From the NCBI GenBank assembly GCA_014730345.1, contig WJIJ01000145.1, positions 1 to 32,291 on the forward strand: a DNA stretch of 32,291 nt, written 5' to 3'. The stretch's first letter is position 1; each line of letters starts with the position of its first letter. Under the pieces are notes generated by a model. It was not told the origin of the DNA. It was given only the letters and a program-made list of their open reading frames with translations, and searched no databases. The position numbers and the translations under genes are program-made. The DNA is from Candidatus Zixiibacteriota bacterium (GTDB lineage Bacteria > Zixibacteria > MSB-5A5 > UM-FILTER-46-8). Positions 24,844 to 32,291 of the stretch are shown here, piece after piece.

Positions 24844-27450
24844 ATGGATAACGATAATTCCAATTATAGTGGCGGAATCCTACCGAAGCTTGTTAAAGTA
24901 TTCATCTGGCTGGCGGGCGCCTCTCTTTTACTGACCTTCATCCTGTTCTATTACCAGGAATCTACCCGTTTGGCCAATTTTTATGGTATGGGAGCTTTAC
25001 ATAGCAGAATTCAGTATTCCTCCGACAGCACTTTAGTTATTAACAGAATAGACACCACCGATTTCAAAGCTACTCCATATCCCGATTCCGGCAACACGAT
25101 TATAAAAGTCGATGACAAGCTTGCCACCCGCGATAACTGGCAGGAGATTATCCATCGCAAATATAAACCGGGGGCTACGGCTAAACTAACTTTTACTAAC
25201 GAAGCCGATGATACGCTTGAAACGACCGTCGCCTTAAATCAAATAACTAAAACCGATTTCGCGTTAATCGCTTTGATATCGGTGATAAGGTTTTTAATAT
25301 CGGTGGCATATATCGGTGTCGGTATTTGGCTGTTTATGAAACGCCCCAATTCGGGGGCTGTCAGGGCATTGGTTCTGTTCTGTTTTTCGATGGGCGTGTT
25401 TTCGATCGCGGCAATAGGAATTGGCATGGAGGGCGCCCCCGCTGATGAACCGCCTTTTCTCGATGAAATATTGGGTGTCCTCGGCATTCTTGCTCCTTTT
25501 TTCGGGGCTTTTTGGATGAATTTACATTTACTTTTCCCCAAACCGCATAGATTGATCAAGAAATATCCGATTCTCACTTACGCGGTAATCTACCTTCCTC
25601 TTAGTATTGCTTTATTAATTATAACATTGATGGACATGCTTGAAAGCACGCCCCAGTTGATGATTATAGTTATGATCCAGGTGTTTATAGGTTTCTATCT
25701 GCTTGTAGATAATTACATGAAGGCTTCAAACGCGCTTGAAAAACGCCAGTTGAGGTTAGTAATGTTGGGCACCGGCATCGCGCTTTCAGGGATGCTGTTG
25801 CTTGCGGGAATTGGCATAATATTTCCATCGGTTTTTCAGAACTTACCCGGCGAGGCGGTCATCGGTATCTTCAGCCTCGTGTTCCTGGGAATATTACTGT
25901 CGCCGTTATCTATCGCTTATGCCATCGGCAAGCATCGTCTGTTGGAAGTGGAAGGGACCCTTCGCAGGGGAACACGATACGCGTTAACGACCGTAGTGTT
26001 GCTGGCGGTATTCTTTATAGTTATTTACAATATTAGCGGATATATTTTAGGGGCCGTGGGTCTGAGCGACCGTGGTTCGGGAATTTTTGTGGCCCTGGTT
26101 TTCGCCATTGGTTTCGTTCCTACTCAACGCCGCTTTCAACAATTTCTGGAAAAGAGGATTTATCCGGAACGGTACAGGCTGAGGGAAATAATGAGCGGTT
26201 TTCTGCGCCAGTCATTAAGCGCTCCTAATAAAGAGGCCTTCTGGACCGGATTTGAAAAAAGATTAAGAGATGCCCTGAATGTTGATTTAATTTATCCCGT
26301 GTTAAATTTCGAAACTGAAGAGGGGCTTACCCACTGGCAAGGAACTACTACACCCTTTGATATCAACGGTGAATTTATACATCACCTCTCTGATTATGAG
26401 AACCGTCAGGTGATGGTCGATGAAATTATTGGAGCGGGCAAGGTTTCATTAAAGGATGATGAGGAAAACTGGCTCGAGGAGAAACATATAGCCATGATAC
26501 TCCCACTGGTAACCGGCGACCGTTTTGTTGGATTTATCGCCATCGGCGATAAATCCGGCGGTCGTGATTTCGAACCGGCTGACATCGAACTTTTGCGTTC
26601 GCTGGCATCGCAGGTTGCCGTGGCCAGCGAAAACATGGTGCTCCTCGAGGATAACCTTAAAAAGCGCCGATTGGAAGATGAGCTTATTATCGCCCGCAAA
26701 ATACAGCAGGGTTTGATGCCCCAGACACTGCCGGAAGTACCGGGCCTCGAGATCGCGGCGTTGAATCTCTTTTGCCTGGAGGTGGCCGGTGATTACTACG
26801 ATGTTATCGTCCTCGATGAAAACCGCACCGTGCTGGCCATCGGCGATGTCTCCGGGAAAGGAGCCGGGGCCGCTCTGATTATGTCCAACCTGCAGGCATC
26901 CCTCAGGACCGCTATGGGTATCGATTCCGCTCTCGCCGGCGATGCGGATGATGAAGCCGAAACAGGAGCGAAGGGCAGACGGATTGCGAATATAGTCGCG
27001 CGGGTGAACGAGTTGATTTACAGCAATACTCCTTCCGATCAGTTCATTACCTTCTTCGTGGGCATATACAACCGTGTTAACCACAGCTTTACTTACGTGA
27101 ATGCCGGCCATAATCCGCCGTATCTCCTTCGAAATAGCGGAAATATTGAAGAACTCACCGAGGGCGGTATAATTCTCGGGGTGGCACCGGGAATGCCTTA
27201 TGAGCAGGGATGCGTTGCCCTTGAGACCGGCGATTCGGTATTCCTTTACACCGACGGTGTAACCGAGGCGAAAGCGCCAAACGGTGAGATGTATGAGGAA
27301 GAACGCTTGCAGAATTTTCTCCGGGATACCGCGGGACGACCCCTTAGTGATATAATGACCGCGCTTGAGGATGATGTTAAAGAATTCACCGACCATCAGC
27401 CATTCGACGATGACTTCACCCTGCTTGCCTGCCGGGCTAATTCGGAATGA
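24844..27450 (+). CDS. PDZ / multi-TM / GAF / PP2C-type (SpoIIE, RsbU-like) phosphatase
   Basis: 868 aa. An N-terminal membrane helix (about 17-37) is followed by an extracytoplasmic segment with a PDZ-like core (about 75-135, NTIIKVDDKLATRDNWQEII ... PGATAKLTF). Seven or so membrane helices (about 140-435) come next. A cytoplasmic GAF-like domain lies at about 455-605 (LRDALNVDLIYPVLNFE ... IAIGDKSGGRDFEPADIELLRSLASQVAVA), then a C-terminal PP2C phosphatase with Mg/Mn-binding Asp residues: GDYYDV (near 649), GDVSGKG (near 667), NAGHNPP (near 753), DGVTEA (near 804) and DDFTLL (near 856). RsbU-type enzymes dephosphorylate anti-sigma antagonists. No such antagonist or sigma gene is next to it. 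GGAGGATAG lies 12 bases ahead of the ATG. Confidence 0.9.
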   Translation: MDNDNSNYSGGILPKLVKVFIWLAGASLLLTFILFYYQESTRLANFYGMGALHSRIQYSSDSTLVINRIDTTDFKATPYPDSGNTIIKVDDKLATRDNWQEIIHRKYKPGATAKLTFTNEADDTLETTVALNQITKTDFALIALISVIRFLISVAYIGVGIWLFMKRPNSGAVRALVLFCFSMGVFSIAAIGIGMEGAPADEPPFLDEILGVLGILAPFFGAFWMNLHLLFPKPHRLIKKYPILTYAVIYLPLSIALLIITLMDMLESTPQLMIIVMIQVFIGFYLLVDNYMKASNALEKRQLRLVMLGTGIALSGMLLLAGIGIIFPSVFQNLPGEAVIGIFSLVFLGILLSPLSIAYAIGKHRLLEVEGTLRRGTRYALTTVVLLAVFFIVIYNISGYILGAVGLSDRGSGIFVALVFAIGFVPTQRRFQQFLEKRIYPERYRLREIMSGFLRQSLSAPNKEAFWTGFEKRLRDALNVDLIYPVLNFETEEGLTHWQGTTTPFDINGEFIHHLSDYENRQVMVDEIIGAGKVSLKDDEENWLEEKHIAMILPLVTGDRFVGFIAIGDKSGGRDFEPADIELLRSLASQVAVASENMVLLEDNLKKRRLEDELIIARKIQQGLMPQTLPEVPGLEIAALNLFCLEVAGDYYDVIVLDENRTVLAIGDVSGKGAGAALIMSNLQASLRTAMGIDSALAGDADDEAETGAKGRRIANIVARVNELIYSNTPSDQFITFFVGIYNRVNHSFTYVNAGHNPPYLLRNSGNIEELTEGGIILGVAPGMPYEQGCVALETGDSVFLYTDGVTEAKAPNGEMYEEERLQNFLRDTAGRPLSDIMTALEDDVKEFTDHQPFDDDFTLLACRANSE

Positions 27451-27468
27451 TGATTGCGCAGATGTAAC

Positions 27469-27497
27469 TTGACATCCCATTGCCCAAAAGCTAAAAT
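27469..27497 (+). promoter_or_regulatory. Near-consensus promoter of the SLC13 transporter operon
   Basis: A perfect TTGACA (27469-27474), a 17-base spacer and TAAAAT (27492-27497). The predicted start is near 27504, 29 bases before the ATG. Confidence 0.7.
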
Positions 27498-27532
27498 CAA
27501 ATATCTTTAACATGATATAACGGAAATAATTA

Positions 27533-28933
27533 ATGCCCCATCCTTTACATATAGATCCCAAAGGTAATATAACCCTGGAACTGAATATCTGGGTGATATT
27601 GAAGGTGGCCATTATCCTGGCGATGGCATTCGGGGCGTACTTTCTGCCCCTGCCCGGGTTGGATACCGCTTCGCGAATATGCCTTTCCCTTTTCGTGGGG
27701 GCGGCCGGTCTGTGGGTAACCGAGGCTATCCCCCCTTTCGCCACCGCGATAATGGTTATCGTGCTCAGCATTTACATTCTCGGCAAACCGGGCGGACCGC
27801 TTGGACTGGAGCCGTCCGGGTACAGGCTTTTTCTCGAACCGATAGCCAGCCCCGTCCTGATTCTTTTCTTCGGAGGGTTTGTTTTGGCGGTGGCGGCGAC
27901 CAAACATGGATTCGATACCCGGCTCGCGCGAGCGTTCGTTAAACCATTTGGTACCCGTCCAACCATGGTCCTGCTGGGTATAATTCTCACTACCGGATTG
28001 TTTTCCATGTTCATGTCCAATACTGCCACTACCGCGATGATGATAGCCATCCTCGCCCCGATTTTTAAACATTTTGAAGGACGCGACCCGTTCAAGAAAG
28101 CGATGGTCCTGGCAATACCTTTCGCGGCCAATATTGGCGGCGTGGGCACGATTATCGGAACCCCTCCCAACGCCGTGGCCGCAAGTGTCCTTTCCGGTTT
28201 GGGATATAAGATATCTTTTATAAAGTGGATGCTGTTCGGGGTTCCCCTCGCCGCGGCGATGCTTTTCATACTTTGGATTTTATTGGTCAGAATCTTCAAA
28301 CCGAGACGCGAGAAATTCGAGATTCTATTTCCGGACCCCCTCGAGCTGACATGGGACCTGGTTATCGTGGTGATTACTTTTTCAGTCACCGTGCTGATGT
28401 GGCTTACCGAGCCTCTGCACAGGATACCCTCCGCGGTGGTGGCGTTAATACCGGTTATGGTATTCACAATGTTCGGTATCATTGACAGGCGCGACCTTAA
28501 GAAGATCGATTGGGATGTTTTAATACTCATTGCCGGGGGATTAACCCTCGGGGTTGCCATGAAATCATCGGGCCTATCGGACATTCTTGTTCAACAGCTT
28601 TCGTTATTCGCCGTGCCTCCAATGGGATTGATGGTTATTATCGTGGTTTTTTCAATCGCCCTCTCGAATTTTATGAGTAATACCTCCGCGGCTAATGTTA
28701 TAATACCCATCGTAACCTCATTGGGGTCGATCAATCCCATGCTGGCCGCGATAGGCGTTGCTTTTGCCACATCGCTGGCTATGAGCCTGCCCATAAGCAC
28801 TCCGCCAAACGCGCTCGCCTTTGCCACCAACGAAGTTGAAACCAGTGACCTCGCCAAATACGGTACGCTAATATCTTTTCTCGGGGTCGGATGTATTCTT
28901 ATACTGCTTTTTATCTTAAGAGGGATGTTATAA
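27533..28933 (+). CDS. SLC13/DASS-family anion:sodium symporter
   Basis: 466-aa polytopic membrane transporter with about 11-12 helices. The two diagnostic SNT motifs are SNTATTAMM and SNTSAANVI. The two re-entrant-loop motifs are GGVGTIIGTPPNAVA and the C-terminal MSLPISTPPNALAF, and there is an early VTEAIP element. These define the divalent anion/Na+ symporter family, whose substrates are C4 dicarboxylates, citrate or sulfate. The fumarate-producing aspartase nearby is suggestive of dicarboxylates but proves nothing. A near-consensus promoter precedes the gene. The CDF, Eis-like and CpeT-like genes that follow on the same strand could be read from this promoter. Confidence 0.92.
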   Translation: MPHPLHIDPKGNITLELNIWVILKVAIILAMAFGAYFLPLPGLDTASRICLSLFVGAAGLWVTEAIPPFATAIMVIVLSIYILGKPGGPLGLEPSGYRLFLEPIASPVLILFFGGFVLAVAATKHGFDTRLARAFVKPFGTRPTMVLLGIILTTGLFSMFMSNTATTAMMIAILAPIFKHFEGRDPFKKAMVLAIPFAANIGGVGTIIGTPPNAVAASVLSGLGYKISFIKWMLFGVPLAAAMLFILWILLVRIFKPRREKFEILFPDPLELTWDLVIVVITFSVTVLMWLTEPLHRIPSAVVALIPVMVFTMFGIIDRRDLKKIDWDVLILIAGGLTLGVAMKSSGLSDILVQQLSLFAVPPMGLMVIIVVFSIALSNFMSNTSAANVIIPIVTSLGSINPMLAAIGVAFATSLAMSLPISTPPNALAFATNEVETSDLAKYGTLISFLGVGCILILLFILRGML

Positions 28934-28983
28934 AAATGGACATAGACGGCACAGGTTCGAGTTTTTAACAGGAGAATATCAAA

Positions 28984-29880
28984 ACGGACAGTTCCGGTAC
29001 CACATCGCTAATCAATAAAGATACGAAAGCGGGATTAAAGGTTACCTATGCAGGCATGGCCGCTAACCTCGGGTTAATGATACTCAAGATCTGGGTAGGT
29101 TATTTCAGCCGGAGCCAGGCATTGATCGCTGACGGATTCCATTCTCTCTCCGACCTGGCGGGTGATGTAATTGTAATTATCGGTATCAAATGGGGGCGGA
29201 AAGAAGCCGACGAAGACCATCCCTACGGTCATCGGCGGATAGAAACTTTCGCCGGTTTTATGATCGGCGTTTTGCTGATAGGTATCGGTATATGGATAAT
29301 CGTAGAATCTGTAACGGCGGTTTATAACAATGAACGTTCACAAGCGAGCCTGGCGACTATTTTCGCCGCGGCAGTTAGTATCGTTATTAAAGAAGCATTG
29401 TACTGGTATACTGTTTCTGTCGGTAAACGCATAAAAAGCCCGGCTGTAATCGGCAACGCGTGGCATCACCGGACCGACGCGTTAAGCTCCGTGGCGGTTC
29501 TTATCGGGGTTGCCGCGGTTTACTTTAACCCCGAATGGTACCTTGCCGACAGCGCCGCGGCGATTATCGTTGCTCTGCTTATCATCAAGGTTGGCTATTC
29601 AATATCAAAATCGGCCTTCCTCGAAGTGGTCGATACCGCTCCTTCGCCGGAGTTGATAGCGAAGATCGAAGAACTTGCCGGCGAAATAGACGGCGCCGAC
29701 AGCGTGCATGATATCAAGGCGCGTTCACTCGGCGAGGAAATATACGTGGAGATACACGTGGTGGTCAATCCCGAACTTACTGTACGCCAGGGGCATGATA
29801 TAGCCAAGGCGGTGGAGCGAAAATTAATTGCTGAAATCGCGCAGGTTTGTAAGGTCGTTACCCATATAGACCCGGAATAG
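28984..29880 (+). CDS. Cation diffusion facilitator (CDF) family metal transporter, start codon unusual
   Basis: About 299 aa; a conventional start at the ATG 29056 would give 274 aa. Family landmarks are LIADGFHSLSDLAGD in the second helix, HPYGHRRIETFA in the loop, a second metal site in NAWHHRTDALSSVAV (HxxD) and a C-terminal cytoplasmic domain (ELAGEIDGADSVHDIKARSLGEEIYVEIHVVV). These proteins export Zn, Mn, Fe or Co in exchange for protons. The ATG at 29056 would remove the first half of the first helix. The frame remains open back to a TAA at 28966, with AGGAG at 28970-28974, but contains no ATG, GTG or TTG: only ATC (28978) and ACG (28984) stand at usable distances. The ACG is chosen here. 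See the findings. It precedes the Eis-like gene by 26 bases. Confidence 0.85.
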   Translation, partial: TDSSGTTSLINKDTKAGLKVTYAGMAANLGLMILKIWVGYFSRSQALIADGFHSLSDLAGDVIVIIGIKWGRKEADEDHPYGHRRIETFAGFMIGVLLIGIGIWIIVESVTAVYNNERSQASLATIFAAAVSIVIKEALYWYTVSVGKRIKSPAVIGNAWHHRTDALSSVAVLIGVAAVYFNPEWYLADSAAAIIVALLIIKVGYSISKSAFLEVVDTAPSPELIAKIEELAGEIDGADSVHDIKARSLGEEIYVEIHVVVNPELTVRQGHDIAKAVERKLIAEIAQVCKVVTHIDPE

Positions 29881-29906
29881 GAGAAAACCCGATCAAAGGG
29901 AAAATA

Positions 29907-31133
29907 ATGAATTATAGAGACTATGACCCCAACAAAGATAAGGAAGCCGTACACCGATTATGGCAGGAAGTTGGCTGGGAACAACCGGGCAATCCGGAAC
30001 CGATGGATTACGCGTTAAAATCCGCGCGGGTAATTGTTTGCGATATCGATGGCCAGCCGGAATGCATGGTCTACAGTTGGCTCGGAGATATTGCCTATCT
30101 CGATGAGCGCTTGAGTTTCTCCGGTATCGCCAGCGTAGCTACCGGTTTGGTCGCCCGCAGGAGAAAACTTGCCGGCCCATTGACCGCGGCTCGAGTCGCC
30201 CTCGATGCCCTTGATGGCGCGGAGGTTTGCGGGCTTTGCATGTTCGAGCAGGGATTTTATGACCGTCTCGGTTTCGGAACCGGCGGATATGAACATGTAG
30301 TAAAGGTCTCTCCTTCATCGATAAAAGCGCCGGTTCAGGCGAGAACTCCAGCGCGCCTGGATAAAACCAACTGGAAGGAGATTTTCGAGTCCCGGTTAAA
30401 CCGGATGCGGACTCATGGAACCGTGTCGTTTAATGCGCCTGATGAAACGCGGGGACGGCTCCATTGGGGAAAAGCAGGAATGGGATTCGGGTATTTCGAT
30501 GATGCCGGCAATCTTTCTCATCATCTTTGGCTCTATCGCGCCAACATGGAACGGGGGCCTTTCCGGGTATGGTGGTTCGCCTATCAAAACTACGAACAGT
30601 TCTTCGAGTTGATGGCATTGCTAAAAAGTTTCGGCGACCAGGTAAAATCGGTTGTATTCCTCGAACCTCCCGCCATACAGGCCCAGGATTTGATAAGCCG
30701 GCCGTTTCATTACCGCCAACTCACCGATAAATCCAATTTCGAGAACACTATTTTGGCTTACGCCTACTGGCAGTTGAGAATACTCGATTTGTTCAAATGC
30801 ATGCGCAAAACTCATCTTTACGGCGGCGGCGCGAAATTTAACCTCATACTGCAGGATCCGATTGACAAATTCCTCAATGATGATGTAAAATGGCGTGGGA
30901 TCAGCGGGGATTACGTGATTACACTGGGAGAGGAATCCGACGCCGAAAAAGGCAGTAAAGCTGATTTGCCGGTTTTGAAAGCTTCGGTTGGAGCGTTTAC
31001 CCGGATGTGGTATGGCATCAAACCTGCTACAGTTTTGGCCGCGGCCGATGATTTAAAAGGCCCGAGGGATTTGCTTGTAAAACTCGATAGAATTTTATGT
31101 TTACCGGAACCAAAAATAGATTGGGAGTTTTAA
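29907..31133 (+). CDS. Eis-like GNAT N-acetyltransferase
   Basis: 408 aa. The N-terminal GNAT domain has the opening MNYRDYDPNKDKEAVHRLWQEV, acetyl-CoA loop region GIASVATGLVARRRKLAGPLT, and GFYDRLGFGTGGYEH, which matches the 'F...LGFg.g..y' pattern of Eis. A second, degenerate GNAT-like domain comes next (about 190-310, HWGKAGMGFGYFDDAGNLSHHLWLYR), then an SCP2-like C-terminal domain (YVITLGEESDAEKGSKADLPVLKASVGAFTRMWYG), as in the three-domain Eis acetyltransferases. Eis acetylates amines on aminoglycosides and proteins in mycobacteria; other members have unknown substrates. A resistance role cannot be assumed. It starts 26 bases after the CDF stop, and the next gene follows immediately. 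Confidence 0.8.
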   Translation: MNYRDYDPNKDKEAVHRLWQEVGWEQPGNPEPMDYALKSARVIVCDIDGQPECMVYSWLGDIAYLDERLSFSGIASVATGLVARRRKLAGPLTAARVALDALDGAEVCGLCMFEQGFYDRLGFGTGGYEHVVKVSPSSIKAPVQARTPARLDKTNWKEIFESRLNRMRTHGTVSFNAPDETRGRLHWGKAGMGFGYFDDAGNLSHHLWLYRANMERGPFRVWWFAYQNYEQFFELMALLKSFGDQVKSVVFLEPPAIQAQDLISRPFHYRQLTDKSNFENTILAYAYWQLRILDLFKCMRKTHLYGGGAKFNLILQDPIDKFLNDDVKWRGISGDYVITLGEESDAEKGSKADLPVLKASVGAFTRMWYGIKPATVLAAADDLKGPRDLLVKLDRILCLPEPKIDWEF

Positions 31134-31796
31134 ATGGAATTTAAACACAAACACTTATTTTATTCGGCGCTGATGATGTCGGTACTTGTGTTGATTTCCT
31201 GTGGCGGCCCGCAGGAGCAGCAGCGCGGTCCGGCGATAGGAATGGAAGAACTTTCCGCATGGCTTACAGGCTCATTTTCCAGCACCGAACAGGCATCGCG
31301 GGACACTACATTTTTCGATGTCTGCCTGGAGATGGTGCCTATCTGGGAAAACCGCGATGACGGTTTCTGGCTTTATGTCGAACAGGCTATCTCCGACAGT
31401 CAGGATGAACCATACCGCCAGAGAGTTTACCAGCTTCTACAGTTGAACGACACAACTTTCCAGAGCACCGTCTACATGATCAATGAACCGTCGCGATTCG
31501 CCGGAGCTTGGAAAAACGAAGACCCTCTCGAGGGATTGACTCCGGATTCTCTGACTATCCGCGAGGGATGCGAGATTATCATGTTTCCCCGCGGCGATTC
31601 GGTTTTTGTGGGCGGAACCCTTGGCGATTTTTGTGAGAGCAATCTAAATGGCGCTACCTGGGCTACTTCAATCGTGCGGGTTTACCCGGATATGCTCTAT
31701 ACATGGGACAGGGGATTTGATGAAGAGGGCAACCAGGTCTGGGGAGCGGTTAAGGGCGGATACGAGTTCCGGCGGGTAGAGCAGGAAGCGCATTAA
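31134..31796 (+). CDS. CpeT/CpcT-family (chromophore lyase-like) lipoprotein
   Basis: 220 aa. The signal peptide ends with the lipobox LISC (Cys23), so the protein should be lipid-anchored. The rest matches the CpcT/CpeT family pattern: MEELSAWLTGSFSSTEQASRD, VCLEMVPIWENRDDGFWLYVEQAI, PYRQRVYQLL, FRLEDP-like 'FAGAWKNEDP', EGCEIIMFPRGDSVFVGGT and LNGATWATSIVRVYPDMLYTWDRGFDEEGNQVWG. In cyanobacteria these proteins attach bilins to phycobiliproteins. In non-phototrophs their role is unknown. Its ATG abuts the stop of the Eis-like gene, so the two are co-transcribed. No phycobiliprotein or bilin gene is in the window. Confidence 0.85.
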   Translation: MEFKHKHLFYSALMMSVLVLISCGGPQEQQRGPAIGMEELSAWLTGSFSSTEQASRDTTFFDVCLEMVPIWENRDDGFWLYVEQAISDSQDEPYRQRVYQLLQLNDTTFQSTVYMINEPSRFAGAWKNEDPLEGLTPDSLTIREGCEIIMFPRGDSVFVGGTLGDFCESNLNGATWATSIVRVYPDMLYTWDRGFDEEGNQVWGAVKGGYEFRRVEQEAH

Positions 31797-32057
31797 ATTT
31801 TTACAGCGTGCAACGTGCGGTTTACTAATGTCATTCCCGCGGGATCGCCGAAGGTCATCGAAAGAGAGAATCCATTTGTAATTGTGGGCGGCGTACGTCC
31901 GCGTGCTCCGGGAACCTCGTAGGTCAACGAATACGAAGCGGCTTACATGACCCGATTTACTTGTAAATTGAGTTACTTGCGCCTGGATGCATCCTCTTAG
32001 CTAACGAAGCTTTGGATTCTTGACTATTAAAATACTAAATAGCGTATATACGTCAAA
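31797..32057. other. Intergenic spacer with repeat-like sequence
   Basis: No ORF with coding character. The segment near 31829-31877 (gtcattcccgcgggatcg ... agagagaatccatttgt) resembles the GTCATTCCCGC/GCGGGAATCC type of short interspersed inverted repeat, degraded in its middle. Downstream bases to about 32030 hold GC-rich palindromic bits (gcggcgtacgtccgc) but no recognised element. Confidence 0.35.
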
Positions 32058-32083
32058 ATACAACCTCCGGCTTTCGCCGGAGG
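32045..32083 (-). terminator. Intrinsic terminator of the truncated T9SS-tailed gene
   Basis: An 8-bp perfect stem (32064-32071 with 32076-32083) with a GAAA loop on the minus strand, then the T-rich TTGTATTTTG. It starts 35 bases after the stop codon of the gene to its right. Confidence 0.7.
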
Positions 32084-32118
32084 CTGTCAACTAAGGAATT
32101 AGCAGTAAAGAGAAGAGA

Positions 32119-32291
32119 TTATTTTACCAGGGTCATTTTCTTAACCTGGCTGAAATCTCCCGCGGTCAAACTGTAGAAATAAACGCCGCTGGAATATGTG
32201 GAGGCATCCCAGTTTACACTGTGATGACCGGCTTGCATGTAACCTTCCACCAGTGTTTCCATCAACTGGCCGGCAAGGTTGTAAACCTTAA
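32119..32291 (-). CDS. T9SS type A sorting domain of a secreted protein (N-terminal part beyond window)
   Basis: Only the last 57 codons lie in the window. They read KVYNLAGQLMETLVEG ... AGHHSVNWDASTYSSGVYFYSL ... KKMTLVK and stop, the final half of a C-terminal sorting domain. It is closely similar to the tail of the beta-helix protein ending at 15287 (IYNLAGQVVETLVDD ... GIYFYTL ... KKLILVK). The parent protein must be secreted, but its function cannot be seen. A minus-strand terminator follows at about 35 bases. Confidence 0.85.
   Translation of the reverse strand, partial: KVYNLAGQLMETLVEGYMQAGHHSVNWDASTYSSGVYFYSLTAGDFSQVKKMTLVK

Noticed and set aside
26449-27771. A 440-codon minus-strand open frame opposite the phosphatase and the start of the SLC13 gene
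   Set aside because: The plus-strand genes have clear motifs throughout. The antisense translation has no recognisable domain and no ribosome site, so it is a shadow.
1-32291. tRNA, rRNA, CRISPR arrays, transposases, phage or toxin-antitoxin genes
   Set aside because: Looked for CCA-ended cloverleaf-like segments, repeated spacer patterns and typical protein motifs on both strands; none was convincing.

Overview
The window looks like part of a bacterial chromosome from the FCB superphylum or a nearby candidate phylum (Zixibacteria, KSB1 or Marinimicrobia-like; this placement is inference). The main evidence is three genes ending in the C-terminal 'YPNPFN...GQ.v..l...G.h.v.W.a...asGiYfY.l...kk..LvK' domain used as a type 9 secretion (T9SS) type A sorting signal. 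A GldG-like ABC-transporter component, a DUF4340 protein and an HD-GYP phosphodiesterase fit the same kind of organism. Genes lie on both strands with short spacers, AGGAGG-type ribosome sites are common, and several spacers hold good TTGACA/TATAAT-like promoters. I see no rRNA, tRNA, CRISPR array, transposase or phage gene.

Region 1 (1-2340): the end of an ABC-transporter operon (5'-truncated GldG-like protein, then DUF4340 protein), closed by a strong bidirectional terminator. Region 2 (2350-8110, minus strand): a secreted Asp-box beta-propeller protein with a T9SS tail, a GH35-like protein whose catalytic glutamates seem to be missing, and an HD-GYP signalling protein. Region 3 (8220-9930, minus): tsaD (tRNA t6A synthesis), a YbbR-domain protein and a small zinc-ribbon protein. 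Region 4 (10225-15340): a multi-pass acyltransferase-like membrane protein, a convergent M29 aminopeptidase, and a secreted parallel beta-helix protein with a T9SS tail.

Region 5 (15361-17752, minus): metallophosphoesterase, acyl-CoA dehydrogenase and a membrane zinc-ribbon protein, probably one operon, with a promoter visible upstream. Region 6 (17799-20251, plus): a secreted or anchored beta-rich protein, an RNase Z-like metallo-beta-lactamase-fold hydrolase and a DRG/Obg-type TGS GTPase. The next 650 bases have no confident gene but hold three terminator-like hairpins and a possible small membrane-protein ORF. Region 7 (20904-24686): type II NADH dehydrogenase, divergent from an unusual cyclic-nucleotide-binding-domain/aspartase fusion, then convergent queF.

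Region 8 (24844-31796, plus): a PDZ/multi-TM/GAF/PP2C (RsbU-like) phosphatase; then, behind a near-consensus promoter, an SLC13/DASS anion transporter, a cation diffusion facilitator without an ordinary start codon, an Eis-like acetyltransferase and a CpeT-family lipoprotein. The window ends inside another T9SS-tailed gene on the minus strand.

The most notable items are the cNMP-aspartase fusion, the apparent GH35 pseudoenzyme, the CDF gene's missing start codon, and the unexplained 20252-20903 spacer.
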